From an uncultured Eubacteriales bacterium (GTDB taxonomy: Bacteria; Bacillota; Clostridia; Lachnospirales; Lachnospiraceae): a DNA stretch of 34,348 bases. Location of the stretch: assembly GCA_900314565.1 (NCBI GenBank), contig OMVU01000069.1, positions 1 through 34,348 of the forward strand. Direction: 5' to 3'. Both the position numbers and the translations under genes were made by a program. The notes under the pieces are model-generated. The model had not been told where the DNA came from, ran no database searches, and saw nothing but the letters and a program-made list of their open reading frames with translations. Every line of letters begins with the position of its first letter. Positions within the stretch are counted from its first letter, which is position 1. This document shows, piece by piece, positions 1 to 8,284 of the stretch.

Positions 1-80
1 GGATACGTCCTTTTTTGATTATATTATAGCACATATGTTCGAGAATTGACGAACGAATTATACATCAGCAGAACAAAAAA

Positions 81-122
81 AGCGCATTCCTCTCATGACT
101 CAAGTCACGAGCATCCTGCGCT
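81..122. repeat. Intergenic palindrome family, copy 1 (minimal form)
   Basis: This is a near-perfect inverted repeat. Its outer arms AGCGCA (81-86) and TGCGCT (117-122) enclose a 20-bp palindrome at 92-111. The core has GACT/AGTC where the other copies have GATT/AATC, so both sides of the stem changed together. Only the hairpin is present here; the 89-bp companion module of copies 3 and 4 is absent. It lies 136 bp upstream of the transporter gene. It may be a terminator for a gene left of the window or a dispersed REP-like element. Confidence 0.75.
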
Positions 123-257
123 AGTTGGTGAAATTCTCTTTTACAGGATTTTTACATTGGAACGGACGGGATAATGCTATACTAAAGGGTAAGTTTGCTT
201 CATCAGAGCACACTTTCTTAATGAATCTGGTTTTTCTTCTAAAGGAGAATAAAAAAA

Positions 258-2099
258 GTGGACATATTTTATAAGGTCGTAGCCCTCCTTGGAGGTCTTG
301 CAATGTTCCTCTATGGAATGCGCCTCATGGGTGACGGACTGAAACAGTCTTCGGGAAGCGCCATGAAAGTGGCCCTTGCCAAGGTTACCAACAGACCTGT
401 CATCGGATTTATTTTCGGTATGCTCGTCACCTGCATGATCCAGAGCTCTACGGCTACGATCGTTCTGACGGTGGGTCTTGTCGGGGCGGGTTTTCTCACT
501 TTTTATCAGTCGATCGGTATTGTACTCGGTGCAAATGTCGGTACAGCGATCACGGCGCAGATCATCCGTCTCATGGATGTAAGCGCGGGGACGACGAGTA
601 TTCTGTATTTCTTCAAGGCAGACAATCTGGCACCGATGGCCCTGATCTTCGGTATCATCTGCATCATGTTCCTCAAGGGAGACCGTTTCCACAATGTGGG
701 GACGATCCTTATCGGATTCGGCATCCTCTTCATGGGACTGATCTTCATGAGCGATTCTGTAGGGCAGATGAGCGATCAGCTGAGCAGACTTCTCGTGGCC
801 TTTGAAGACAATTACTTTTTCGGTTTTCTGTCGGGCGTTTTCGTTACCGGAATCATTCAGAGTTCCTCGGCGGTCGTCGGTATCCTGCAGTCCATGGCAA
901 GTTCTGTCGGAGTCCGTTTCTGCGGAGTTTTTGCGGTCATCATCGGCGTCAATATCGGAGACTGTCTCACGACTTACCTTGTCAGCCGCATCGGCGCAAA
1001 GCCGGATCAGATCCGTACAGTCACAGTCCACGTGATCTATAATATTTTCGCGGCGCTGCTGATCTCCACGTGTGTTGCGATCGGGAGATTTACAGGTCTG
1101 ATCGGGGATGGATTCTGGAATTCGACACTCAATTCGGGCGGCGTCGCCAATGTACACGGGGCCTTCCGTCTGATCCCTGCAGTTGTCCTGCTGCCGCTCA
1201 CCGGCGTATTCGCGAAGATCGCGGTGAAGATCGTCCCGGATGAGCCGGTCGATAATAAGGATGCAGACATTGAGAACAATCTGAGGGAACTGGACAGCCG
1301 TCTTTTCTCGAATCCGGTACTGGCGATGAGCCAGTCCAAGCATCTCATTCTGCATATGGCTGATGTCGCGCTGCACAATTTTGACGCGTCCATCGAGCAG
1401 GTCAGAAATTATGATGAAGCGCGGGATAAGAGAATTATGGAACGGGAAAGCCTTCTTGACCGGATGGCTGACGCTTCGAACCAATATCTGGTCGATATGT
1501 CGGCGTATATCGTTCAGGAGTCCGATGCCCGAAGACAGGGAATGCAGATCAAGGCGCTCACCTGCTACGAACGGATCGGGGATCATGCGGTCAATATCTC
1601 GAAGGATATGAAGAACCTCGCAAAGAATGGCGGAGTCTTTTCCGAGGAAGCCCGTAAGGATCTCGATATTGCGTTCGTTGCGGTCAAGGATATCCTTGAG
1701 CTGACTTACCGGGCTTTTCAGGGCAGGGACGGCAATCTTGCCCGACAGGTCGAGCCGCGGGAGGAAGTCATTGATGAGCTGATCGAGACACTGAAAAATT
1801 ATCACATAAAGCGAATGACCAAGGGGATCTGCGATCTTTACAGCGGTATCCAGTTCGAGAATATCCTGTCAAATCTGGAGAGGATTTCAGACCTGTGTTC
1901 CGACCTTGCCATTTCCATTCTCGGCAGTCTGGATCTCTCGATATCCGGCGCGGAGCATGATTATGTGCATAAGCTGCATCACTCGGATGATTTCCTGTAT
2001 CAGAAGAATCTCGAGGAAAATTACACCAGATATTTTGACATGTTGAAAGAAAGCAGAGAGCAGGCTGACAGTAAGAGCGGCCAGGGGCTTTCAGAATAG
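258..2099 (+). CDS. Na/Pi cotransporter family protein with C-terminal PhoU-like domain
   Basis: Predicted membrane sodium-dependent phosphate importer of the NptA/SLC34-like family, 613 residues. The N-terminal half (about residues 5-330) carries the two inverted Na_Pi_cotrans repeats, each with the diagnostic QSS motif: QSSTAT at 62-67 and QSSSAV at about 201-206. Hydrophobic helices surround both. The C-terminal part (about 350-590) is helical and PhoU-like, the usual architecture of the bacterial family. The start is GTG at 258, preceded by AAAGGAG at 241-247. A plausible promoter is TTGGAA (157-162) with TATACT (178-183), although the 15-bp spacing is short. A terminator follows directly, so the gene is probably monocistronic. 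The family role in phosphate uptake or homeostasis is established; regulation by phosphate is inferred only. Confidence 0.93.
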   Translation: MDIFYKVVALLGGLAMFLYGMRLMGDGLKQSSGSAMKVALAKVTNRPVIGFIFGMLVTCMIQSSTATIVLTVGLVGAGFLTFYQSIGIVLGANVGTAITAQIIRLMDVSAGTTSILYFFKADNLAPMALIFGIICIMFLKGDRFHNVGTILIGFGILFMGLIFMSDSVGQMSDQLSRLLVAFEDNYFFGFLSGVFVTGIIQSSSAVVGILQSMASSVGVRFCGVFAVIIGVNIGDCLTTYLVSRIGAKPDQIRTVTVHVIYNIFAALLISTCVAIGRFTGLIGDGFWNSTLNSGGVANVHGAFRLIPAVVLLPLTGVFAKIAVKIVPDEPVDNKDADIENNLRELDSRLFSNPVLAMSQSKHLILHMADVALHNFDASIEQVRNYDEARDKRIMERESLLDRMADASNQYLVDMSAYIVQESDARRQGMQIKALTCYERIGDHAVNISKDMKNLAKNGGVFSEEARKDLDIAFVAVKDILELTYRAFQGRDGNLARQVEPREEVIDELIETLKNYHIKRMTKGICDLYSGIQFENILSNLERISDLCSDLAISILGSLDLSISGAEHDYVHKLHHSDDFLYQKNLEENYTRYFDMLKESREQADSKSGQGLSE

Positions 2100-2105
2100 G
2101 TATAA

Positions 2106-2160
2106 AAGGATCCTTCGGAAAATGCAGTGAGCAGGCAGTTTTTCGAAGGATCTTCTTTTT
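2106..2160 (+). terminator. Rho-independent terminator of the Na/Pi cotransporter gene
   Basis: Arms GGATCCTTCG (2108-2117) and CGAAGGATC (2144-2152) form a stem extended by an A-run/T-run, followed by TTCTTTTTC. It begins only a few bases after the stop codon. Confidence 0.8.
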
Positions 2161-2251
2161 CTTCATCGCGAGATTGTACGCACGATGAAGCAAGAGTTCA
2201 CTTTGCGCCCGTATCTCATGATTAAAATCACGAGTATTGCGCGATGAAGAA
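2159..2251. repeat. Intergenic palindrome family, copy 2 (three-arm form)
   Basis: The core palindrome CTCATGATTAAAATCACGAG is at 2215-2234. The outer arm CTTCATCGCG (2161-2170) can pair either with CGATGAAG (2183-2190) or with CGCGATGAAG (2240-2249). The sequence AGTTCACTTTGCGC between the inner arm and the core is shared, as reverse complement, with copy 4. The arm sequences differ completely from copies 3 and 4, but the arm relationships are the same. The element begins inside the T-run of the preceding terminator. Confidence 0.75.
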
Positions 2252-2397
2252 TAAGCGGGAATATTATGTGGAAACTAACCGAATTCGTGTTATACTAATA
2301 CAGCGTGCGCTGAAAAGGATTTTTCACCATACGACTTTTTATGCAAGCGCAGGACATTCCAATGTAAACGTACATCGTGTAATGAACAGGGAAGCGA

Positions 2398-4203
2398 ATG
2401 GCCAGAAATAATACTAAAAGAAAAACTGCTAAAAAGAGAATAAAAGGCGCTGCAAATAATCCGGTCCGCAGTGAAGCGCGCCCGCCTCGCAGGGAAGATT
2501 CTGACCGGGTGGCGGCGGCAAGACGCATTTATGCGGATGAGGAGTCGATCCTGAAAGCGGACGCGGCAGATGAAGGCGTGGACGGAACGGGGAAGAGACC
2601 GGCTGTGCATGAGAGCAACAGCACGAAGCGGGCGAAGAAAAAGGCCGCCGGTTCCCGTCCTGCGGGAAAGACAAAGAATCGCAGGTCAGGGAAACCTGAA
2701 GCCGGCCGAACAGAAAGCGCGGGCGCGAAAGACCGCAAGTCGGGGAAACCTGTAGCCGGCCGGGCAGAAAGCGCGGGTGTGAAAGACCGTAAGTCGGGGA
2801 AATCTGAAGCCGGCCGGGCAGAAAGCGCGGGCGCGAAAGACCGCAAGTCGGGGAAACCTGAAGCCGGCCGAGCAGAAAGCGCGGGCGCGAAAGACCGTAA
2901 GCCGGGGAAACCTGAAGCCGGCCGTGTGGAGAGCGCAGGCGCAAAAGACCGTAAGTCAGGGAGACCTGAAGCCGGCCGTACAGAGAGCGCGGGCGCGAAT
3001 CCCCGAAAGCGGGGAGAGTCCGGAGCATCTTCTGAAAAGACAGAGTCGGGGACATTAAAAATCAGCAGACCACATTCTGAATCTTCAGAGGAGACCGGAG
3101 AGTCTGCTGCAGGTACTAACACAGGGAAGAAAAAACCCGAGAAATCCGGAAATTCGAAAAGAAAAACCGAAAAATCCGCAAAAGCGAACAAAGCAGAAAG
3201 ACCTGCTGCAGGAACAAAATCAAGGAAGCCTTCTGAAAAGCGTTCCGGAATGGCGGCAGCAGTAAGGAAGCCGTTCAAAATGCCTTCCGGAGAGGCTCTG
3301 ATCCGGGAGTTCCGTCAGGCGGTACATTTTGATAAAAAGGTATTTGCCGGCATGCTCTGCGCAGTTGTGATCGTTTCCATTATCCTGATCAATATCACGG
3401 AACTTGAGGGAATCTCCCATCTGCCGCTCACAGATGTCTCTGCTGGACACGATGCGCTCGCAAATCAGATGATGAAGGATCTTACCGTCCAGACACAGTC
3501 GATCACGGACATCGAGGATGCGGAGCGGGCGGCGGAGGAAGAGGCAATGCGGGCTCAAATGGATGCGGAAGCGTATGAGGCCCAGCTCGCCGCGGAACAG
3601 GCGGCCTACGACGCGGCGCACGGAGATGAAAGTGACCTCTACACTACGATGGAGGTCCGGGATCCGGACGAGCTGCGGAGCACACTGGTGGAGAACAATG
3701 CCTACGCGATCGGGGATTCGATGATCGAAGGCATGAATGACGGCCAGTACGTAAACACCGAGAATCTGATCTTCAGGAGAGGCTGCGGGACATACGACTC
3801 TCTTGAACTTTTTGAGCGTGCGGTCAATCTGCAGGCTTCTGTTGTATGGGTACAGCTGGGCCTCAACGATATGGATATGTACATTTCGGATGTAGGTCAG
3901 TTCAAGGAGAATTACCGGAAGCTTGTCCTCTATCTTCAGGAGAATCTGCCGGATTGCAGGATCTTCCTGTGCAACATCAACCCGATCTCGCCGGATGCCT
4001 GCAGAAGACATCCTCAGTATGAGTACGCAGGACAGTATAATCAGGCGATCATGGAGCTTTGTGAGGAGCTCGGCGTGACCTATGTGGATAATACGACGCT
4101 CGTCCTGGGTCATCCGGAGCTCTGGGATACTGACGGGATCCATCCGGTACAGGATGTCTATCTCTGGATGCTCTCACATATGTGCTATGAGGCGGGGATC
4201 TGA
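2398..4203 (+). CDS. Membrane-anchored SGNH/GDSL hydrolase with long basic repeat N-terminus
   Basis: A 601-residue protein in three parts. Residues 1 to about 310 are Lys/Arg/Ala/Gly/Ser-rich and disordered-looking, including six 18-residue repeats at 93-200. A single hydrophobic segment at about 315-335 should anchor it, with positive charge placing the N-terminus in the cytoplasm. An extracytoplasmic part follows: an Ala/Glu-rich linker (about 365-415), then an SGNH domain with GDS (Ser441), GLND (488-491) and DGIH (Asp579/His582), a complete catalytic set. This family removes or transfers acyl groups on carbohydrates. The gene heads a cassette with DUF4358, MBOAT and DHHW genes, so a role in O-acylation of an envelope polymer is inferred. 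The start is ATG with a weak CAGGGAAG at 2387-2394. A TATACT -10-like box lies at 2291-2296. The next gene follows after 2 bp. Confidence 0.85.
   Translation: MARNNTKRKTAKKRIKGAANNPVRSEARPPRREDSDRVAAARRIYADEESILKADAADEGVDGTGKRPAVHESNSTKRAKKKAAGSRPAGKTKNRRSGKPEAGRTESAGAKDRKSGKPVAGRAESAGVKDRKSGKSEAGRAESAGAKDRKSGKPEAGRAESAGAKDRKPGKPEAGRVESAGAKDRKSGRPEAGRTESAGANPRKRGESGASSEKTESGTLKISRPHSESSEETGESAAGTNTGKKKPEKSGNSKRKTEKSAKANKAERPAAGTKSRKPSEKRSGMAAAVRKPFKMPSGEALIREFRQAVHFDKKVFAGMLCAVVIVSIILINITELEGISHLPLTDVSAGHDALANQMMKDLTVQTQSITDIEDAERAAEEEAMRAQMDAEAYEAQLAAEQAAYDAAHGDESDLYTTMEVRDPDELRSTLVENNAYAIGDSMIEGMNDGQYVNTENLIFRRGCGTYDSLELFERAVNLQASVVWVQLGLNDMDMYISDVGQFKENYRKLVLYLQENLPDCRIFLCNINPISPDACRRHPQYEYAGQYNQAIMELCEELGVTYVDNTTLVLGHPELWDTDGIHPVQDVYLWMLSHMCYEAGI
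2674..2997 (+). repeat. Six tandem 54-bp coding repeats (18-residue units)
   Basis: Six in-frame units of 54 bp encode residues 93-200 of the SGNH protein. The consensus unit runs KDRKSGKPEAG followed by RAESAGA. Units differ by scattered substitutions and keep frame exactly. Expansion or contraction by slippage would change linker length without breaking the gene. Confidence 0.9.
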
Positions 4204-4205
4204 TC

Positions 4206-4682
4206 ATGAAAAAATCAAGAATAATGCTAATCCTTAGCGGACTGGGGCTTGTCGTCTTTATGGCAGCCCTCATCTGGTCTCAGTACTATCCGGATATTCC
4301 GATGGAGCGGATCGCTGCGGCTCTTGCGGAACAGCCGGGAATAGCAGAGATGAGGACTGAAGACGCGTCCGGTCTTCGCAGATATTATTCGATCGACAGT
4401 GCGGAGACGGAAGGCTTTGTATTTTTCCGCTCGAATTCAATCATGTCGGCGGATGAGCTTCTGGTCGTTCGTGCAAAGGATCACGAGGAAGCGCTTCTCT
4501 ATTTGGAAAGCGCAAGAAAACGTCTCGGAGAAGTTACGGAGAATTTTGAGAACTACGGGGCGGAGGAAATGACAAAAATCGAGAGTGCCATCTGCGAAGT
4601 CAGGGGAAAATATCTGATCTTCGCAGTTTCGGACAATGCGTCTGACTGGGAAAGGGACATACTGGGGGAGATTAAAAAGTGA
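4206..4682 (+). CDS. DUF4358-like membrane-anchored or secreted protein
   Basis: A 158-residue protein with an uncleaved-looking N-terminal signal anchor (about residues 5-25, after a KKSR start). The extracytoplasmic alpha/beta domain that follows resembles DUF4358, a family whose function I do not know. I based this on overall sequence pattern and gene context. It begins 2 bp after the SGNH gene, and its TGA stop overlaps the GTG start of the MBOAT gene (GTGA, 4679-4682). That implies translational coupling and membership of the same acylation cassette. An accessory role for the acyltransferase is inferred. Confidence 0.75.
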   Translation: MKKSRIMLILSGLGLVVFMAALIWSQYYPDIPMERIAAALAEQPGIAEMRTEDASGLRRYYSIDSAETEGFVFFRSNSIMSADELLVVRAKDHEEALLYLESARKRLGEVTENFENYGAEEMTKIESAICEVRGKYLIFAVSDNASDWERDILGEIKK

Positions 4683-6076
4683 CTTTTTCATCGCTGATCT
4701 TTATATTTGCTTTTTTGCCTGCCGTCCTCCTTCTTTACGGACTTGTAAGACCGGCACGTGCCCGCACAGTCATTATGATCGCCGCGTCGCTCATCTTTTA
4801 TGCCTGGGGAAATCCGGTCTATGTGATCCTGCTCGTCCTGTCCACTGTCTTTAACTACTATGCAGGGTGTGATCTGGCTGAGACGGAGCGGGGGAGCCGG
4901 CTGCAGCAGCGGATTTTTGTCGCAGCTGTCATCGTCAATCTCCTTATCCTCGGATATTTTAAGTATTGCGGATTTCTGGTCGGGACAGTCAACGCACTCT
5001 TAAAGACGAGCTTTTCGGCACCGGAGATGCCGCTGCCGCTGGGCCTTTCATTTTTCACATTCAAGGCGATCGCATGGATCGCGGATGCCCGTTCCGGGAA
5101 AATCAATCCCCGGTGCGGCCTCTTATGGTTCGCAGCGTCGATCATGATGTTCCCGACGATCTCCATGGGACCGATCGACCGGATGCAGGACATTGTTCCG
5201 CAGATGAGAAGACCGGACTTTTCGATCGCCAATGTAGAGAAGGGTCTGGTCCTCTTTATCGTCGGTCTTATAAAGAAGGTCCTGCTGGCGGACAATATTG
5301 TGGATCTCTACAATTCGTTCAGAGCGCTGCCTGTCGGAAAAGTATCCGTACTCATGGCGTGGCTCGGGATGGCGGCTTTTGCTTTCCAGCTTTATTTTGA
5401 CTTTTCAGGATACTCGGATATGGCGAAGGGGATTTCGCTCATGTTCGGGATCCGGGCAGGGGACAACTTTGACCATCCCTATACGGCGGTCTCTGTCACG
5501 GATTTCTGGAGAAGATGGCATATTTCACTGTCGAGATGGTTCCGGGACTATATCTATATTCCGCTTGGCGGAAACAGGGTCACGGTCGGCCGGCATGTGC
5601 GGAATATCCTCATAGTGTGGGCGCTCACCGGACTGTGGCACGGAGCGGCCTGGACATATGTCGCATGGGGAGTCTACTATGGACTTGTCCTTCTTCTGGA
5701 GAAGTATTTTCTTATAAAAATTCTTGAGAAGCTTCCGAAGCCTGTGAGGATACTCTATACGATGTTTATCGTCATGATCGGCTGGGTCTTCTTCTCGAGC
5801 CGGAGCTTTGCGGAGGCGGCAGCAACGTGCGGAGCACTTTTCGGAGGAGGGATGCATTCCTTTGCGGACAGCCGGGCTCTGTATTATCTGCGGACGAATC
5901 TCCTTCTGCTCGTCTTCTGTGTTCTCGGGTCGACTGCGTGGCCTTTCAGGTTTTATACCTGGACGCAGAAAAAATACCCGGTCATTTCGGCCGTCGGGAC
6001 GGTGCTCCTTACGTTTCTTGCCGTTGCCTTTATGGTCTACAGCACGTATCAGCCGTTTTTGTATGCGGCATTCTGA
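4679..6076 (+). CDS. MBOAT family O-acyltransferase (cassette 1)
   Basis: A polytopic membrane acyltransferase of the AlgI/DltB type, 465 residues. It shows the family signature around DFWRRWHISLSRW (His281) and the catalytic-type GLWHGAAW (His321), with many hydrophobic segments across its whole length. Members pass acyl groups across or at the membrane onto polysaccharides, teichoic acids or other extracellular acceptors. The start is GTG at 4679, overlapping the upstream stop. The downstream DHHW gene starts 55 bp later. SGNH, DUF4358 and DHHW partners make an O-acetylation machine likely. The acceptor polymer cannot be told from the sequence. Confidence 0.92.
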   Translation: MTFSSLIFIFAFLPAVLLLYGLVRPARARTVIMIAASLIFYAWGNPVYVILLVLSTVFNYYAGCDLAETERGSRLQQRIFVAAVIVNLLILGYFKYCGFLVGTVNALLKTSFSAPEMPLPLGLSFFTFKAIAWIADARSGKINPRCGLLWFAASIMMFPTISMGPIDRMQDIVPQMRRPDFSIANVEKGLVLFIVGLIKKVLLADNIVDLYNSFRALPVGKVSVLMAWLGMAAFAFQLYFDFSGYSDMAKGISLMFGIRAGDNFDHPYTAVSVTDFWRRWHISLSRWFRDYIYIPLGGNRVTVGRHVRNILIVWALTGLWHGAAWTYVAWGVYYGLVLLLEKYFLIKILEKLPKPVRILYTMFIVMIGWVFFSSRSFAEAAATCGALFGGGMHSFADSRALYYLRTNLLLLVFCVLGSTAWPFRFYTWTQKKYPVISAVGTVLLTFLAVAFMVYSTYQPFLYAAF

Positions 6077-6131
6077 TGGCCTCGTGTGTGAATGATTTGA
6101 CACGTTCCTGATTGCTTTTTGGAGAGAACAG

Positions 6132-7328
6132 ATGAAGAAAAAAACGAGGAGTCAGCAGGACCCTGCACAGACAGAACAGGAAAAGGTCTGTATTTTCCGG
6201 CACATACTTCTGGGAGCCTGCGTTCTCTTTACGGTACTTATGCTTCTGCTTTTTATCGTGCTTCCGGACAATTCTTTCTCGGAAATGGAGAACCGGTCAC
6301 TGGAAGGGATTCCGTCCTTTGACAGGACGGATCTTCTGAACGGGAGCTTCATGAAAAATGCGGAGAAATGGGCTGCAGATCAGTTCCCGGGAAGGACCGG
6401 CTGGGTCAGGATCAGGACAGAGACAGCCCGGATCGCCGGGCAGAACAGGATCGGCGGAGTGTACATTTGTGACGGCGGCTATCTTATGGAAGAGGCGGTA
6501 CAGCCGGATGAGGAGTTTTTGTCGCGGCTGGTTCAGAATCTTACGGTTTTCCGTGCGAACCATCAGGATATGAATTTCTATATGATGATCGCGCCCACAG
6601 CTGTGACGGTGCTTCGGGATAAACTTCCGGCAAATGCCCCGGCTGAGGACCAGAACGCACTCATCCGGGACTTCTATTCCACAATGCAGCTTGTCGGTTA
6701 CACGCCGATCGATGTCGGAGATGTGCTCGCCGCGAAGAAAGATGAATACATCTATTACCGCACGGACCATCACTGGACTACGTACGGCGCATACAATGCA
6801 TTCCGCCACGCAGCGGGGATCATGGGGCTTGATCCGGATTCCGTGTACTACAATGCGCTCGCTGTCACGGCGGACTTTAACGGGACCCTCTCCGGGAAGA
6901 GCTGTACATTCGGGAATGAAGAGGATGTCATCTCGGTCTGGTTCCCGCAGGATGGCTCGCAGCCTGCCGCGAACTACGTCGTCGAGTATGTGGACAGACA
7001 GATGAAAACGACCACTTTTTATGATGAGACATTCCTCACCCAGAAAGATAAATACAGTGTCTTTTTCGGAGGGAACCACGCACTGGTCCGCATCAAATCT
7101 CCGACAGCGGAGAATCGGAGACTGCTGGTACTGAAGGACAGCTACGCGAACTGCTTCCTGCCGTTCCTGGCGCAGTACTATCGACAGATCGATATCGTCG
7201 ATCCTCGGTACTATACGGAGAATCTGGAGACGCTGATCGCGACGGACGGGATCGACGAGGTCCTTTTGCTCTATAATGCGAATACATTCTTCAGTGATTC
7301 ATCCCTGGCAGGGCTTGTGGCACAGTAA
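6132..7328 (+). CDS. DHHW (AlgX/AlgJ-like) family protein, likely acyl-transfer partner
   Basis: A 398-residue protein with one N-terminal membrane segment (about residues 22-45, after a Lys/Arg/Gln-rich start). Its extracytoplasmic domain carries the name-giving motif TDHHWTTYGAY with Asp212-His213-His214-Trp215. A later LVLKDSYANCF segment resembles the nucleophile Ser region of AlgX/AlgJ-like SGNH folds. Such proteins work with MBOAT transferases in polysaccharide O-acetylation. The start is ATG at 6132 with GGAGAG about 5 bp upstream. It is the last gene of the cassette before the thioesterase, 35 bp upstream of that start. Confidence 0.87.
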   Translation: MKKKTRSQQDPAQTEQEKVCIFRHILLGACVLFTVLMLLLFIVLPDNSFSEMENRSLEGIPSFDRTDLLNGSFMKNAEKWAADQFPGRTGWVRIRTETARIAGQNRIGGVYICDGGYLMEEAVQPDEEFLSRLVQNLTVFRANHQDMNFYMMIAPTAVTVLRDKLPANAPAEDQNALIRDFYSTMQLVGYTPIDVGDVLAAKKDEYIYYRTDHHWTTYGAYNAFRHAAGIMGLDPDSVYYNALAVTADFNGTLSGKSCTFGNEEDVISVWFPQDGSQPAANYVVEYVDRQMKTTTFYDETFLTQKDKYSVFFGGNHALVRIKSPTAENRRLLVLKDSYANCFLPFLAQYYRQIDIVDPRYYTENLETLIATDGIDEVLLLYNANTFFSDSSLAGLVAQ

Positions 7329-7363
7329 GATGGATGAAAGCAGATATTGCAGGGAGGTTTTTT

Positions 7364-7849
7364 ATGTATGAGAAGGGATATCGAAATGTAGAATATTCGA
7401 GGACCGAAGTCAGCCGCTGCCTTCGTTATCCGGACATCAACGGACAGGGACGGCTTTTTGGCGGACGCCTTCTTGCCTGGATCGACGAGATCGCTGCGAT
7501 TGCCGCGACCCGGCACGCCGGGGTCAATGTTACAACAGCTGCCATTGAGCATCTGGAATTCAAGCGCGGTGCCTACCTCAATGATGTGCTCGTCCTGATC
7601 GCCAATGTGACCCACGTCGGCCGGACTTCCATCGAGGTCCGGGTGGATACCTATATCGAAAATCAGGAGACCGGGTTCCGCTATGCCATCAACCGCGCAT
7701 TCCTCACGGAGGTCTGTATCGATAAGGAAGGGAAGCCTACGCCTGTCCCGTACGGTCTTACGCTTGAGACCGAGGCTGAGAAGGCCCGGTGGGCGGGAGC
7801 TGAGAAGCGGATCGAGAGCAGGAAGAAGGCTGCGAGGGAAGGATACTGA
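7364..7849 (+). CDS. Hotdog-fold acyl-CoA thioesterase
   Basis: A 161-residue protein resembling the YciA/BACH acyl-CoA hydrolase group. It has the hotdog helix region with NGQGRLFGGRLLAWIDE (Asp in the usual catalytic position), a TTAAIEHLEFK strand and a VGRTSIEVRV strand. These enzymes hydrolyse acyl-CoA to free acid and CoA in the cytoplasm. I chose ATG 7364 because GGGAGG sits at 7352-7357; the in-frame ATG at 7334 has no comparable site. It follows the acylation cassette by 35 bp and could be co-transcribed. A link to acyl-donor supply is conjecture. Confidence 0.85.
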   Translation: MYEKGYRNVEYSRTEVSRCLRYPDINGQGRLFGGRLLAWIDEIAAIAATRHAGVNVTTAAIEHLEFKRGAYLNDVLVLIANVTHVGRTSIEVRVDTYIENQETGFRYAINRAFLTEVCIDKEGKPTPVPYGLTLETEAEKARWAGAEKRIESRKKAAREGY

Positions 7850-7955
7850 TCCCTGATGCCCGTGCTTCAGGCGGTCCTGATACTGCCTGATACAGACGGG
7901 CTGATGAAGCGGACGGATCCGGGGTGAAATCGGGCAGAGATCAGGCAAAGATTTT

Positions 7956-8102
7956 ATCAAGAACGCCTCGGCGTTCTTGCCGCGCCGCGCGAGGTGCGAA
8001 GCACCTTCCTAATTGCGCGGCTGCGATCCGCCGGAGGCTTTAATCTCTGACGCGCATTCATCTCATGATTGAAATCACGAGAATTCTGCGTCAGAGATTA
8101 AA
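7956..8102. repeat. Intergenic palindrome family, copy 3, with 89-bp hairpin module
   Basis: It occupies most of the 7850-8284 spacer. 7956-8044 is an 89-bp module identical, in reverse complement, to 29088-29176. It contains two perfect hairpins, AAGAACGCC/GGCGTTCTT and AGGTGC/GCACCT. Next come long arms TTTAATCTCTGACGC (8039-8053) and GCGTCAGAGATTAAA (8088-8102) around the core CTCATGATTGAAATCACGAG (8062-8081). The inner third arm of copies 2 and 4 is missing. The preceding 7850-7955 stretch shows only weak GC-rich inverted repeats. Confidence 0.85.
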
Positions 8103-8126
8103 AATGGTTGGCCCGCCCCCCTGATC

Positions 8127-8212
8127 GTTCGTATATATCTGTGAGCCGGTAAAAAAGGTTCACAGATTGTTCGTATATAACTGTGAACCGGCAAAAAGGT
8201 TCACAGTTTTTT
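8127..8212 (+). terminator. Tandemly duplicated terminator-like hairpin
   Basis: Two consecutive near-identical units of about 40 bp each begin GTTCGTATATA. Unit 1 has stem CTGTGAGCC (8139-8147) and GGTTCACAG (8157-8165). Unit 2 has CTGTGAACC (8181-8189) and GGTTCACAG (8198-8206), followed by TTTTTTC. Only unit 2 has a proper T-run. The pair could end transcription from the thioesterase side or act as an attenuator ahead of the gene at 8285. Confidence 0.7.
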
Positions 8213-8284
8213 CTTATTTCAAACACAGTTCGTTAGCATTAAGAAGGTATACTTCTTGAAAATAAATCAAAAAGGAGGCTGACT

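Noticed and set aside
177-1805. A 542-codon minus-strand reading frame opposite the Na/Pi cotransporter
   Set aside because: Same shadow effect: Asp/Arg/His-rich composition with no recognisable domain, while the opposite strand has clear family motifs.
2674-2997. CRISPR-like or other non-coding direct repeats
   Set aside because: Units are exactly 54 bp, in frame, without spacers, inside an intact gene with a catalytic domain.
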